From NCBI GenBank assembly GCA_028023455.1, contig JAQFVV010006255.1, positions 5,690,501-5,754,500 on the forward strand: a DNA stretch of 64,000 nucleotides, written 5' to 3'. A model generated the notes under the pieces. It was not told the DNA's origin and ran no database searches. It was given only the letters and a program-made list of their open reading frames with translations. This document shows positions 35,142 through 45,623 of the stretch, one piece after another (positions within the stretch are counted from its first letter, which is position 1; each line of letters opens with the position of its first letter). Made by a program: the position numbers and the translations under genes. The DNA is from Epiperipatus broadwayi (lineage: Eukaryota > Onychophora > Udeonychophora > Euonychophora > Peripatidae).

Positions 35142-36816
35142 TGTGCCAAGGCCAATTTGGCACATGTATATAAAATAATTTTGTCTAAAAAAATTATTAA
35201 AATAAAAAAAAATCTTTCGTAAAAGAGTTTGAAATAAAAGATTAAAAGTGGGAAGGGGGTTTTCTTAAAGTCAAACTAAAAGTGTTATAAAAGAAAGTAA
35301 AGTTTTTCTAAATTAGTATTCGTAAAAATAAGTAATTTAAAATTTAAAAAAAATATAAATCTCTTTTCATTCAAGCTTATTATAATAAATTATATATGTG
35401 CATGCGAGTGTAAATAAATGTATGCATGTTAGAATAATATTAAAATATATATATATGTAAATGAAAGTTAAAAAAGAAATTATATTTGGAAAACACAGCG
35501 ATGGCTATTAAGTTAAATAAAGATTTAAAAAAACCACACCAGCGGTGGGCTACTAATTAAAGATATAAAAACAATATGTTTATGAAAGCTACTACTAATT
35601 AAACAATCGTCAAAAACACGTTGTCATAGGATTAATTACTAATGGAATTTTGACAACACCTATTGCACCTATTGCCGGAGGATATTAAAATGAAAACAAT
35701 TCAGATACATAAATAGCCAGATTTTTTATCGGAGTTCAGTTTTTTTCAGTCTAGTTTGCAGTGACAGTCTTGTTTCAGTTCAGACAACAGTGCAGTTTCT
35801 ATTATGTATCCAGAAACAAAAATGCATTGTTGAGCAGCTTTTGGAAATATACGCTCGTGCTTCAGCCTTTTTAGTCCAACAAGATCATCAAAACCTGCCT
35901 GTGAAATAATGTCTGCATAACAACTCAGAAATCCTCCGTCAAACGTTCAACTGTCTTCAAGAATAAAACCAATGGATTCGCATAAAATCTCTTCAAGAAA
36001 TGTCCAAATCTAACCGGTTAGATATAATCCATCAGAAGCAGCAGAAGTAGCCAACAACAAGCAATATCCACATTCCAAAAATCCTAGGTAAACATTTATT
36101 TATTATCATTTATACGTAGTAGCCACCGCTGTAATTCGTCAATCCTACCGAGTAAAGTAATTTGAACTCTTAAGCATGCATAAAATGAACTATTGATGTG
36201 CGTGTGTGTGAATGTGAGATAATTTAATGATGTCACATATTATTCATGCTTTTCACCAGATATATGTTATAATGTGTTACTTTAAAAATATGTGTGTGTT
36301 AAATTAGATTTATAAAGATGTTTAAATTTAGTCAATTAATGTTGGGTAATAAATTATCTTTAAACTTAATTAATGTTAATTAAAATAAAATGTCTTCAAA
36401 CTTAAACTTTATTTGTCGGTCAATTCTTTTTACCAACCTTTTATTAATTCTTTCCACCACTAATTTTGTATAATTTTGTTATTGAATTAAAATTAGACTG
36501 AGCTAGTTTTAGGAAATGTTTCGAGCGCTGAATTATGAGCCTACTACCCAAATACGTTAGTCATTAGACTAGCTGGCGCCCCGGGGTTTACCCCGAAACA
36601 AATAAAGTATTTGGATAGTAGGGGTTTGAATCTAGCAGCCGAGATGGGCCATTGTTGATAGTTAAAGCTATCAATAAGATCTCCCATTTTGCTCGAACGT
36701 GCCGGTTCGTTCATATAACATTTATAAGATTATAAATATATTAGGAAGGAATTTGAAACCGGTCAAAACTTATATATATGTATAAGTAAGTGACTTCAGC
36801 GGTTCGACCCGGTACA
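35142..36816 (+). repeat. 3' LTR of element 2
   Basis: This 1675-bp repeat is colinear with 29955-31629. Differences include CpG-to-TpG/CpA type changes (GTGCGTGCG to GTGCATGCG, ACAATACG to ACAATATG), which fits decay by deamination. Confidence 0.9.
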
Positions 36817-37029
36817 GTATATATATAATACCTATCAAATAAGATTTTGTTTCTGCCCTAAATCAAAATTAGGATTGTTGAGTGTTTAATTAAAAAAGCG
36901 TAAATTACAATCAAATGAATTAATAAGAAATCATAAATGATTAATTTTAAATAAAAGTTTGCTTACATTTTAATTTTGAATAACTATGTTTATTATATAT
37001 TTTAAGTTATTACTATTTATCTATAGTTA

Positions 37030-38155
37030 AATTTTTATTCAAATCAACTAAAGAACAAGCTGGATGTAAAAGTCCTTTTATTATAATGAATCACGTCCAG
37101 GTATTGAGAATAGCAATAAAATGGACCAATAAATAGAATTGTCATGATGCTTTGGGTTTGTAGATTACGAAAAGACATTTGATTCTATAAACATTTCATG
37201 TGATGCTTAAAGTATTATATCAAGTTATAGATACAGTATGTTGCTATATTCTGAAGAATATCAAAATGCAACAGTAATAATTAGATTACATAATGATATT
37301 AAAAGGATTAACAGTGATGAGGTTGTATGACAAATTAATTCTATAACTTCAAAACTTTTTACAGCAGTCTTTAAAGAATATTTTGTGGATTAAATTGAGA
37401 ATTTAAAAAAATAAAAATGCATGAAGATTATTTAAGTTATCTAGATTTTATAGATGATGTAGTTGTTTTTTCAAATAATATTACATATAAAAATTTGGGA
37501 AATGCTGCAAAAGTAACCAGATGATAATAGGAATATAGTATTAAAGATTAATGGTAAAAAAGACTAAAATAAGGTTCAGTGGATTTTCTCAGAAGAAAAT
37601 AAAAATTAATAATCATAAATTAAATAAAGTTAACAATTACAAATATCTTGGTCCGATTATTAATGCAGTTGGAAACACGATTGATGAAATAAACAACTGG
37701 GAAGGAAGGCTTTGTGTTTGTAAGAGGTTTTTAATAAATATATTTTATTAATTCTTAAGTATGGATTTAAAATTTAATAGAAGAGCATCATAGAGACTTC
37801 AGACTATTCAACAAAGTATGGAAAAATGCATGAGGGAGTATTAAAAAAGAATCATATACAAACAGATATCAGCTGACTTCATTAAAAGAGTGATGTTAGC
37901 TTATCATTGACAATCACTGAAATGGAGCTGGACTGGATATATTACTAGAAGAAATAATAATAAATAGACAGTTAAAATCTTAAATTAGATCTCAAGAGAT
38001 TTTACAAGACTTAGAAAGAGATCACATATGAGATAAAATAAATGAAATAAGGAAAATTTTTGGTGTGATGTGAAGAAAAAAGACTATGGATTTGAAAAAC
38101 TGGATTAATCTTGGAGAAATCTTTATCCTGTAGTAGATCAATAATGATTGAAAAT
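37030..38155 (+). pseudogene. Decayed RTE LINE copy (reverse-transcriptase part)
   Basis: The plus strand reads as a broken RTE RT colinear with residues about 105-499 of the intact copy at 40072-41571. EQAGCKSPFIIMNHVQVLR lies near 37050, a YCHILKNI-like segment near 37240 and LDFIDDVVVF-like near 37450. The best open piece is KKTKIRFSGFSQKKIKINNH through YKYLGPIINAVGNTIDEINN (37551-37751). The end near 38150 keeps the ATCAATAATGATTG tail typical of the family. It has many stops and frameshifts and is an old copy. It lies 35 bp upstream of the solo LTR. Confidence 0.82.
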
Positions 38156-38186
38156 GATATATTTATATGTTTGTATATATATATAA

Positions 38187-39609
38187 TGTACCGTTTATTT
38201 ATATATGGTACAAATATAGTGGCATTTGGTAAAAGCTAAAAGAAAAATTAAATTTAGAGATCTTATTAAAAGATGCAATTAAAATTTTTTTTTTTAGTTT
38301 GTGTAATTTTTTTTTTTTTAAAACATACAATGAAAATTACATTTTTCATTCATATTTTTTTATGTAATTAAAATAAAAGTTAAAATTGGAAAGAATAAAA
38401 GACACGCATATTACTAATCCAGATAAACTAAAGGAAAGAGAATTCCATGCGTAGATTACAATCAGTAAAACCTTTTTGGAAGCTAATTAAAGATGGCAGA
38501 ATTATGTTTAAAAAAAAAAAGACTTTGTAACTTAAATTTAAGAAAGAATATACAAAATTATTATCTTATATGTTGTTAAAAGGACTAAAGAAAGTATGTG
38601 CAGAAGTCTAAAAATTGAACCAGGAGTATAAAAGGAAGAAACCAGTTGGATCAGGGTCTTGTCTGTTTTTTCTTTTGGCTGATCCTGGATTATGAAAGAT
38701 CCAGGACCACTCTGTGCTGAAATAATTTGTCATGCTGGAGTGGACCGAAGCTTTTGACATCGTTCATCATGAAGACGTCAACTCCAGAAAAGCTTTCATG
38801 ACTAGCCTTTAGGACAGACCAAGAACAAATTAAAACCAATGGCCACAAGCTCATTCTATCTCATGAAAAACTATGCATGGTAATCAACCATCTACAGAAA
38901 TTTGCTAAACTTACCGGTAAGCTAAGATTATTCATATCCCAATTGTGACTAAATTAAGCATTTGCAAACAATCCTTCCTATAAGTTATAATATTTACTAC
39001 TAATAGAGACATTTGCAGAATTATCATTCAAAGAACTTCCTGGAAGAAACTTAAGTGAACTTTAATTATTAAACTGTTTTTGTTGGTTGATTTAATGTCT
39101 GAATTAGCGTGTGTGTGTAGCCTTTCCAATTAATTAGTAATGTGTTTTTAATATTTTAATTTCTTAGAATAAAAATATTTATTTCTAATATCAACTATTC
39201 ATTGTGCATTGTTAATGATAGTTATTAAATTTATTAATGTTAGTTTATTAGGATTTGAGTGTATAATTTACCTTTGCCAATATTTGATGATTAAGCTCCG
39301 GGAATAATATTCTCTAAAAAAAATAAATAAAGTTACAGGAAATCATCCCAATCTTTTAGTTACTTGCATCAAAATTATGGAATACAAGAGTTAGGAGTCT
39401 ATTGACTATGGCACCCTCTTATAAATTAAAACTAACTTCGCCAGCAATTCCTGTCACAATAATTAATAGGCCAGTTAATCAGGAAATATAGCTATGTTTT
39501 TGGAAATAGGAACAAGATATTTTTCTACACTATAGCTTGATTAACTTTCACTTTATAGTGTGTAAAAAAAAAGGTCTACCAGAATCTATTAAAATGGGAA
39601 AATGTTACA
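38187..39609 (+). mobile_element. Solo LTR, same family as the inverted pair at 56-60 kb
   Basis: This 1.42-kb copy starts TGTACCGTTTATTTATA and ends ATGTTACA. It is colinear with the arms at 56303-57656 and 58352-59709. Shared landmarks are TTTGGTAAAAGCTAAAA, GTGCAGAAGTC, a TATA box, ACTATGCATRGTWATC, AACTTACCGGTAAG and GGAAATATAGCTATGTTTTT. The lack of a second LTR or internal region nearby means that it is a solo LTR left by LTR-LTR recombination. It is diverged (older than the pair). It is flanked on both sides by alternating AT. Confidence 0.85.
38627..38634 (+). promoter_or_regulatory. TATA box of the solo LTR
   Basis: TATAAAAG lies in a context (GGAGTATAAAAGGAAG) that is conserved in the two arms of the 56-60 kb pair, where most of the surrounding sequence has diverged. 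Confidence 0.65.
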
Positions 39610-40045
39610 ATATATATGTCATAAACATCTTGGGTTTGCCCATGTATATTATGTGATTTCTGGTGTTGTATTCTTGAAAAAATGTATGTATGTATTATTA
39701 ATTGACTTAAGGATTATAAAACCATACCTTCAAAAAAATTATCTGAAGTAACAAATGGCAAAAAAAACCCCAAAAAAACAAACCCCCTATTTTTTTTTTC
39801 CCTTTTTTTTTTTTTTTTTAGATACATTATCATATTATCCCGCCACTGACTTCACAAGAGGGTGCCACTAGGCCTCTTTTAGGCTAGAAAATTTATTTTA
39901 GATGATCAGATATTAACTAACAGTGACTATAGAGCTATCCCTTAATGTAAGAGTAGATTATTGCTGCTAGATCAGGGAGAGAAAGAAATTCTTATTCTAA
40001 GAATCAATTGACAGATAGACAATAGCAAACAAATGTCAGGCAAAT

Positions 40046-40057
40046 TTAACTACTAAT
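40046..40057. repeat. Target-site duplication, 3' side of the LINE
   Basis: TTAACTACTAAT is identical to 43357-43368. The sequence AATAGCAAAC also occurs upstream of both copies (40021 and 43333), so the duplicated target may have been about 36 bp and since diverged. Confidence 0.85.
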
Positions 40058-40071
40058 CATCATCATCATCA

Positions 40072-41571
40072 TCAACCATTATCAATCCACTGCAGGATGA
40101 AGGTCTCTCCAAGTTTAATCCATCTACTCCGATCTTTAGCATCTCTTCTCCACAACACCCCTGCACATTTTCTTATTTCATCCATCCATCTCACATGTGG
40201 TCTCTTTCTGGGTCTTTTACAATCTCTTGGAATCCAGTTTAAAATTTCAATTGTCCATCTATTATCATCTCTTCTAGCAATATGTCTAGCCCAACTCCAT
40301 TTCAATCTTTTAATTTTTTCAATAAGGTCAGTAACACCTGTTTGTTGTCTTACCCAAACATTGCGTTTTCGATCTCTTCTTGTTACTCCCAACATACATC
40401 TCTCCATACTCCTTTGAGTGGTCTGAAGTCTCTGTATTGCTCTTCTATTAAGTGTCCAAGTCTCAGATCCATAAGTAAGAACTGGTAAAACACATTTGTT
40501 AAAAACCATCCTTTTCAAACACATAGGCATATTTCCTTTTAGTATCAAGTTATTTCTACCAAAAGCACTCCAACCAAGTTTAATTCTATGATTAATTTCC
40601 TCCATTATGTTTCCATCTGTATTAATAATCTGACCAAGGTATTTGTAACTGTTAACTTCTTCTAATTCTTCATAATCAATCTTTATTTTCATATTTTGAG
40701 CAAATCGATTAAACATTACTTTAGTCTTTTTAACATTTATCTTTAGTCCTACTTTTCTACTTTCATCTGCTAACTCCTGCAACATTTCCTGCAGCTCTGA
40801 AGCATTATTTGCAAAAACAACTACATCATCTGCGAAATCTAAATGACTTAAATACTCTCCATTTACTTTCACTCCTTTAGTTTCCCATTTTAATCCACAA
40901 AATACTTCTTGCAGCACTGCTGTAAAGAGTTTTGGAGATATGGAGTCACCTTGTCTTACACCTTTCTCAATGTTGATTTTTCCAGTATCATTATGTAATC
41001 TAATTGTTGCTGTTGCATTTTTATAAATATTCTTTAAAATATGACAATATCCTGGATCTATACCTTGATGATCCAATGCTTTAATCACTGAAGAAATGTG
41101 TATAGAATCGAATGCCTTTTCATAATCTACAAATCCAAAACATAATGACAACTCATATTCGTTTGTCCTTTCTATGACTTCTCTCAATACCTGGATATGA
41201 TCTATTGTACTAAAACCACTTTTAAATCCAGCTTGTTCTCTTGGTTGGTGGAAATCCAAAGTTCTCTGTAGACGAGTTGTAATTATCTTGGTAAAAATTT
41301 TATATAAAACTGATAAAAGGCTGATAGGTCTGTAATTTCTAATATCTTCTTTATCACCTTTTTTAAATATTAATATTATTACTGCATTCTTCCAATCTTC
41401 CGGTACATCTTTATCATTTAGACATTTGGTATACAACTTTGCTAAAATTGTTTCTATTTCTTCACCTGCTTCTTTTAATATATCAATTATAATTCCATCA
41501 TTTCCTGGAGCCTTTCCTTTCTTCATACCCTTAATTGCATGTCTCACTTCTTCATTTAAAATTCTGGGCAA
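40072..41571 (-). CDS. LINE reverse transcriptase (ORF continuation, 499 aa)
   Basis: This ORF copies element RNA into DNA at a nicked chromosomal site (target-primed reverse transcription). Motifs in order: KGKAPGNDGI (residues 18-27), NAVIILIFKKGD (62-73), NYRPISLLSVLYKI (79-92), the palm motif FVDYEKAFD (147-155), GVRQGDSISP (204-213), the catalytic FADD (246-249), and KYLGQIINTDG in the thumb. The C-terminus has R/W-rich LKWSWARHIARRDDNRW and RPRKRPHVRWMDEI, as in RTE and related LINEs. The frame is intact. Its first Met is not the real start: the open frame continues upstream to the frameshift at 41631-41636, where it joins the endonuclease ORF. The FADD and FVDY Asp residues are present, so the enzyme could still be active apart from the frame break. 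Confidence 0.92.
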   Translation of the reverse strand: MPRILNEEVRHAIKGMKKGKAPGNDGIIIDILKEAGEEIETILAKLYTKCLNDKDVPEDWKNAVIILIFKKGDKEDIRNYRPISLLSVLYKIFTKIITTRLQRTLDFHQPREQAGFKSGFSTIDHIQVLREVIERTNEYELSLCFGFVDYEKAFDSIHISSVIKALDHQGIDPGYCHILKNIYKNATATIRLHNDTGKINIEKGVRQGDSISPKLFTAVLQEVFCGLKWETKGVKVNGEYLSHLDFADDVVVFANNASELQEMLQELADESRKVGLKINVKKTKVMFNRFAQNMKIKIDYEELEEVNSYKYLGQIINTDGNIMEEINHRIKLGWSAFGRNNLILKGNMPMCLKRMVFNKCVLPVLTYGSETWTLNRRAIQRLQTTQRSMERCMLGVTRRDRKRNVWVRQQTGVTDLIEKIKRLKWSWARHIARRDDNRWTIEILNWIPRDCKRPRKRPHVRWMDEIRKCAGVLWRRDAKDRSRWIKLGETFILQWIDNG

Positions 41572-41614
41572 TTCGGAAGATGTAATAGATATAGGAGGTA
41601 CTTGTTCTTTATTA

Positions 41615-43030
41615 CTATATAATTCTTGATAAAAAATCTTCTACCAATTTCATGATGTCATCTCTCTTTTTAGTAATAATTCCATCTTTTTTTCTTATTG
41701 CAGATATAAATTTCCTACCAATACCAAAATGTTGTTTAACATTTTTGAGACTTTTATTTTCTTCTACAGCTTTCCTTGCTATTTCACAGTTATACTTTCT
41801 TATATCATTTTCAACTCTTTTCCATACCATTTTACAAAATTCGAGATATTCAATTCTTTTTAATACATCATTTTTGTATATCTTCATATTCCTTCTTTTC
41901 TTCATAAATTCTCTAGTCTCAGTAGAAATTTTATTAGTCAATTGCTGCTTTTTTCTACCAGCTATGTTTGTTGCAGTTTTTAAAAGTGTATCAGTTATTT
42001 TCATATTAATTTCATTCAAATCTGTATCATGTTCAAAATCTCCTAACACTTGAAACCTATTTATAAGTTCTAATTTAAATTCATTAGAATGTTTCTGAAG
42101 ATTAGGAATATCAACTGTAAATATTGTTTTTCTTAATAATTTTTGTCTTTCTAGTTTTACATTAACACGTAACTTACACCTTACTAATCGATGATCACTT
42201 CCTGTGTTAAATTTATTAAGAACATTACAATCTTGAAATATGTATTTTCTGTTAGTCAAAATATAATCCAATTCTCCTGTACCTTCATTTGGATGCTTCC
42301 ATGTCCATTTCCTTTTAACATTTTTCTCAAAAAATGAATTCATAATATAAAGTTTTTCTTTTTCTGCAAACTCCACAAGTCTATGTCCTCTCTCATTTCT
42401 ATTACCATAACCAAAATTACCTACAGCAATTTCATCTTTCATTTGTCTACCAATTCTAGCATTAAAGTCTCCCATAACAATTTTAAAATGTTGTTTACTC
42501 TGATCAAAAGCCTTTTGTACATCCATATAAAAATCTTCTACTACTTCATCACTATGAGAACTTGTTGGGGCATAAACCTGAATTATCTGCATTTGGTATC
42601 TGCTATTAAGTTGTATAACTAATCTTGCCACTCTGTCCGATATACCATCAATCTCCACAATATTGTTCTTCCACTTTTTATTTATAATGAATCCTACTCC
42701 ACTTGTATTTCCAATATGTGTGCCTTTATAATAGAGTATATGTCCACTTTTTAAATCAATTGTTTCTTCTCCTTTTCTTCTAACTTCACAAAGTTCAATA
42801 ATGTCCCATTTAATATAAGACAGTTCTTCTTCTAATTCTTGCAATCTTCCTTCACTTGAAAGTGATCTGCAGTTGTAAGTACCTAAATAAAAAGTCGTCA
42901 TCAAATGGCAGCCTGGGTCCGCAATCAGGGGATTCTTAGCACCCTCCGCCTTCGGCCACCAACCGCTGCCTTGGTTGGTGACTTTACAGCCTCCTGGGAA
43001 TAAGGGCCATGCTTTATTTTTGTCTGTCAT
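41615..43030 (-). CDS. LINE endonuclease and linker (471 aa), N-terminal half of the RTE protein
   Basis: This is an apurinic/apyrimidinic-type endonuclease that nicks target DNA for insertion. The N-terminus has a Gly/Trp/Lys leader (KVTNQGSGWWPKAEG, residues 16-30) that is common in animal RTE proteins. Endonuclease motifs: YNCRSL (52-57), CEVRRKG (81-87), QVYAPTS (151-157), GDFNARIG (187-194), LDYIL (254-258) and SDHRLV (278-283). Asp and His of the active site are present. Residues 300-470 form the basic linker to RT. The frame stops after DFLSRII because of a one-base length change in the T6 run at 41631-41636 (A6 on the plus strand). The RT frame begins at once in the neighbouring frame. 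In gene databases such copies are often labelled craniofacial development protein 2-like. Confidence 0.92.
   Translation of the reverse strand: MTDKNKAWPLFPGGCKVTNQGSGWWPKAEGAKNPLIADPGCHLMTTFYLGTYNCRSLSSEGRLQELEEELSYIKWDIIELCEVRRKGEETIDLKSGHILYYKGTHIGNTSGVGFIINKKWKNNIVEIDGISDRVARLVIQLNSRYQMQIIQVYAPTSSHSDEVVEDFYMDVQKAFDQSKQHFKIVMGDFNARIGRQMKDEIAVGNFGYGNRNERGHRLVEFAEKEKLYIMNSFFEKNVKRKWTWKHPNEGTGELDYILTNRKYIFQDCNVLNKFNTGSDHRLVRCKLRVNVKLERQKLLRKTIFTVDIPNLQKHSNEFKLELINRFQVLGDFEHDTDLNEINMKITDTLLKTATNIAGRKKQQLTNKISTETREFMKKRRNMKIYKNDVLKRIEYLEFCKMVWKRVENDIRKYNCEIARKAVEENKSLKNVKQHFGIGRKFISAIRKKDGIITKKRDDIMKLVEDFLSRII
41631..41636 (-). other. Homopolymer frameshift joining the two LINE ORFs
   Basis: There are six consecutive T on the element strand. 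Shifting frame by one base here converts the stop-terminated end of the endonuclease ORF into continuous coding sequence that runs into the RT ORF with an E-D-F-Y type junction, as expected for RTE. It could be a real mutation or a sequencing length error. Confidence 0.8.
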
Positions 43031-43356
43031 AATTGTATATATGTATTGGAAAAATATTTATCATTTACACAAACATTCATTCTGCCTTATTAGGCACTGA
43101 GAAGAAAGATCATGGTGTTTCTTGATCTTAAACTCAGAGGTAAAAAGCCAATAAACTCACCACACTGGCTAATGCGTGTTGGTGAGCAGCCCATCCATGT
43201 TCGTATACTATATGAATAATCACATAGTAATAACAGCTGCAACGACAAGAACGTATGGAGTGGACATTAGGAATTTGCCCTGCTCGGTTCCTTTAAGGCC
43301 TCTAAGAGGAATCAAAGGGTCTCCTTTCAGTTAATAGCAAACTCCTTTCTGCAGCC
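43031..43356 (-). other. 5' region of the RTE LINE
   Basis: About 325 bp precede the first ATG on the element strand. It is richer in GC than the intron, with AAAGGAACCGAGCAGGGC and AGAGGCCTTAAAGG-type segments. RTE elements carry internal promoters in this region. No specific box can be assigned. Confidence 0.6.
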
Positions 43357-43368
43357 TTAACTACTAAT
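43357..43368. repeat. Target-site duplication, 5' side of the LINE
   Basis: TTAACTACTAAT matches 40046-40057 exactly. Together they fix the element borders. Confidence 0.85.
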
Positions 43369-44599
43369 AACAATATTTATTAAAGTAATGAATAAAAAAA
43401 TTAAAAAAAAAAAAACTTCATTTATGGATGGTCTTAAATAGAGTACAATGCAATTAAATAAAAACCTAAAAATAAGGAGGCAATTCTTATAAATCAATTT
43501 TTAAATTCTATAATAAATAGACAATCTGCTAATATTCATAAACATAATTATTGGAGAATGGCATAAAATCTATTTCTCATCTATGTATGTTCAATTGATA
43601 ATAATTTCAATTTAAATAATCAAAAGTACTTTTGCATAAATTACATATTATTATTATTTATTTTTTATATTATAATTTAAAACTATTTTATAATATTTAA
43701 ATACATGTATATTGTCTATACTAAACCCAATGTAATTATAAGGAATCTGAACTAAAATTTTCAAACTTCCTACAGCTATTTAATCCATCTTTCAACCAAT
43801 ACGCATGATCACATGCATGTTAAAAAGATAGATGATCTCCAGTAGATGTATTTCATGCTAAACCATTAAAATGAAAAAATAAACATGCTTTTAAGTTTTC
43901 AATTAAACTGATAATTTTGCATTTGTGAAAGACAATATTTTTGTCTTATTTAACTTAATTTAATTAGCTTTATCGCTCACACATGTTATTCATTATTACG
44001 TATCAAGACTGTAAGTTTAATCTAGCTAGATAATAGAAAGTAATACAATTTGTTTATTAATCAACAAATGTGATTTATCAAATAAACCACTACATACAAA
44101 TAGAAATCCAAGATATACTAATTGTACAAAGATGTATTACTTTTAAATTATTATGTGTATGGTTTTTTTTTTTTAATTTATTGATGATATTCGGTCCACA
44201 GTATAATTTGAAAATCACAAAATGTTCTATAAATTATGCACTTCAAATATAAATTAAAATTGCTAGTTATTGTGATGCAGTACTTTATTTTATAATACTA
44301 CTAGTAATTTACATTTTGTTTGTTTTTATAGAAGTATGCTTTGACCTAATACTTATGTAGACTTTTTCAACTTTTAATACTTATTTAAAATATTCAAGTT
44401 TAACTCAAGCACACCTTTACTATTTCTTTCTATGAGAATACAATTATAAATATAGGGTTAATTAATTCTTAATTGCCTTTATTTCTTTTTAAATTTTTTA
44501 TGTAATTATTAATTTGTATTTAAAATATACACAAATACAATAAAATTTTCTTTTTAAAATGTAAACATTATAAAAGCTTTTTTTTTCTTTTTTATGTAG

Positions 44600-44655
44600 A
44601 ATTTATCAGAGTCTTCGAGTTGTCCAAATTATGAGAAAAAACATAATACCAATAG
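44600..44655 (+). CDS. Coiled-coil gene, exon 9
   Basis: This 56-nt exon enters in phase 0 and leaves in phase 2. It encodes NLSESSSCPNYEKKHNTN plus two bases (AG). The acceptor TTTATGTAG ends at 44599 and the donor GTAAAT is at 44656. It is Ser/Asn-rich and unlikely to be helical, so it probably forms a linker between coiled-coil segments. It is short, but its phase agrees with both neighbours (exon 8 out phase 0, exon 10 in phase 2). Confidence 0.75.
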
Positions 44656-45552
44656 GTAAATTCATTTTAATGTTTGTATTTATAAGTACATTTAAATTTA
44701 AATATGTTTATGCTAATCATTAGATGGAAGCTTGATAATATGTTCATTGAAGAACTCAATAAAGATAACTAACATTTTGGATGCTGCAAATTACAAAGAA
44801 AAATTGTATTAGTGAAAGACATATTCATAAAAGTTCTATGGCCGCTTGCAAATTTTATTTTAAAATGGAAACTTTCTCAATATAAATAAAAATGTTAAAA
44901 ATGACGGATAAAGAAAAATGAAGATATTCATAATTAATAGTAAAATAAAGATATAGGATAACAATTTCAAAGCAGAATAATTTAATAAAACAAAATTCAG
45001 CTACTCAATTATTACTGATGGATTTTTCACAAAAAATAAAAATTAGAAAGTGAAAAAAATAAATAAATAAAAGGGATTAAATGAAGGATATGGGGGGGGG
45101 GGAGCTATGCTACAAATAAACTTGTCATAATCTGTATTTTTCACTAACTCTATATATCTATTATAATTAGGCTAGACAAAATATTGATTTATAGATTGTG
45201 ATGGTCACTTACTAATATGAACAATAATGAAATATGGGATAGTCATAAACTTGTCAAGCATTTAAGAAAATGTGCGTCACACTTTCAATTAAGAAAATTT
45301 CACTATTTCTCATCCACTAATCTATCTATATAAAAACTATTTACATAATATTAAATTTAACTCCCAAACATAATTAATAAACTTTTAACAATTAATAAAA
45401 TAAATTTTAAAAACATTTGAAATAGTTACTGATTTGAAGAGAATTTTTTTCAGGAATGGTTTAACAACATATTTTCATAAAATATAAACTTACCATCAAT
45501 CTAGCATTTAATTCATACATTATGTAGTTGTTGTTTTTTTCATATGTCAAAT

Positions 45553-45623
45553 GCATTGACCGGGAAGCTAACCTGGGCCAGCTGCTTGGAAGGCAACTAT
45601 GCTAACCACTAGGCCACCAATGC
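45553..45623 (-). tRNA. tRNA-Gly(TCC)-like sequence, probably a pseudogene or SINE head
   Basis: On the minus strand 71 nt fold as a tRNA. The acceptor GCATTGG pairs with TCAATGC (one G-T). The anticodon stem GTTGC/GCAGC encloses the loop CTTCCAA with anticodon TCC. The D region CTAGTGGTTAGCA fits the A box, and the discriminator is A. The T arm is damaged: stem CCAGG/CCCGG has one mismatch, and the loop is TTAGCTT where TTCGATT is expected, so the B box is broken. The sequence is followed by ATTTGACATATG and an A7 run, as in a tRNA-derived SINE or a processed tRNA. It is probably not a working tRNA. Confidence 0.75.

Larger units (their letters stand above)
29955..36816 (+). mobile_element. 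LTR retrotransposon 2, pol-less, sense to host gene
   Basis: The element is 6.9 kb, with direct LTRs of 1675 bp each (29955-31629 and 35142-36816), both starting TGTGCCAAGG and ending CCCGGTACA. The LTRs differ by a few tens of substitutions (by eye roughly 1-2%), so this insertion is older than the gag-only element at 16 kb but still young. The 3.5-kb interior carries one short coiled-coil ORF (32086-32748), two tandem 367-bp units and no recognisable pol. A G-rich purine tract precedes the 3' LTR. It is inserted in an (AT)n tract: AT repeats lie on both sides, although no exact target duplication can be read from them. Confidence 0.9.
40058..43356 (-). mobile_element. RTE-type LINE, full length, one frameshift
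   Basis: This 3.3-kb non-LTR retrotransposon is read on the minus strand and flanked by a 12-bp target-site duplication TTAACTACTAAT (40046-40057 and 43357-43368). Order on the element strand: a 5' region of about 330 bp, an apurinic-type endonuclease ORF, the reverse transcriptase ORF in another frame, and a very short 3' end with an ATG/ATC trinucleotide run (ATCATCATC at 40057-40072), the hallmark of the RTE clade. The two ORFs are one polypeptide split by a single-base indel in a T6 run. At least two older copies lie in this window (23.2-24.6 and 37.0-38.2 kb). Confidence 0.93.
29429..44599 (+). other. Intron 8 (15.2 kb), packed with elements
   Basis: In order it holds a foldback element (29511), LTR element 2 (29955), a LINE relic (37030), a solo LTR (38187) and an RTE LINE (40058), each listed separately. 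The remaining unique sequence is 36817-37030, 39610-40045 (with A/C- and T-rich runs around 39760-39820) and 43369-44599, where I see nothing but AT-rich intron. Confidence 0.7.

Noticed and set aside
40097-42622. Plus-strand ORFs opposite the RTE LINE
   Set aside because: These Ser/Ile/Phe-rich frames are antisense to the endonuclease and RT genes.
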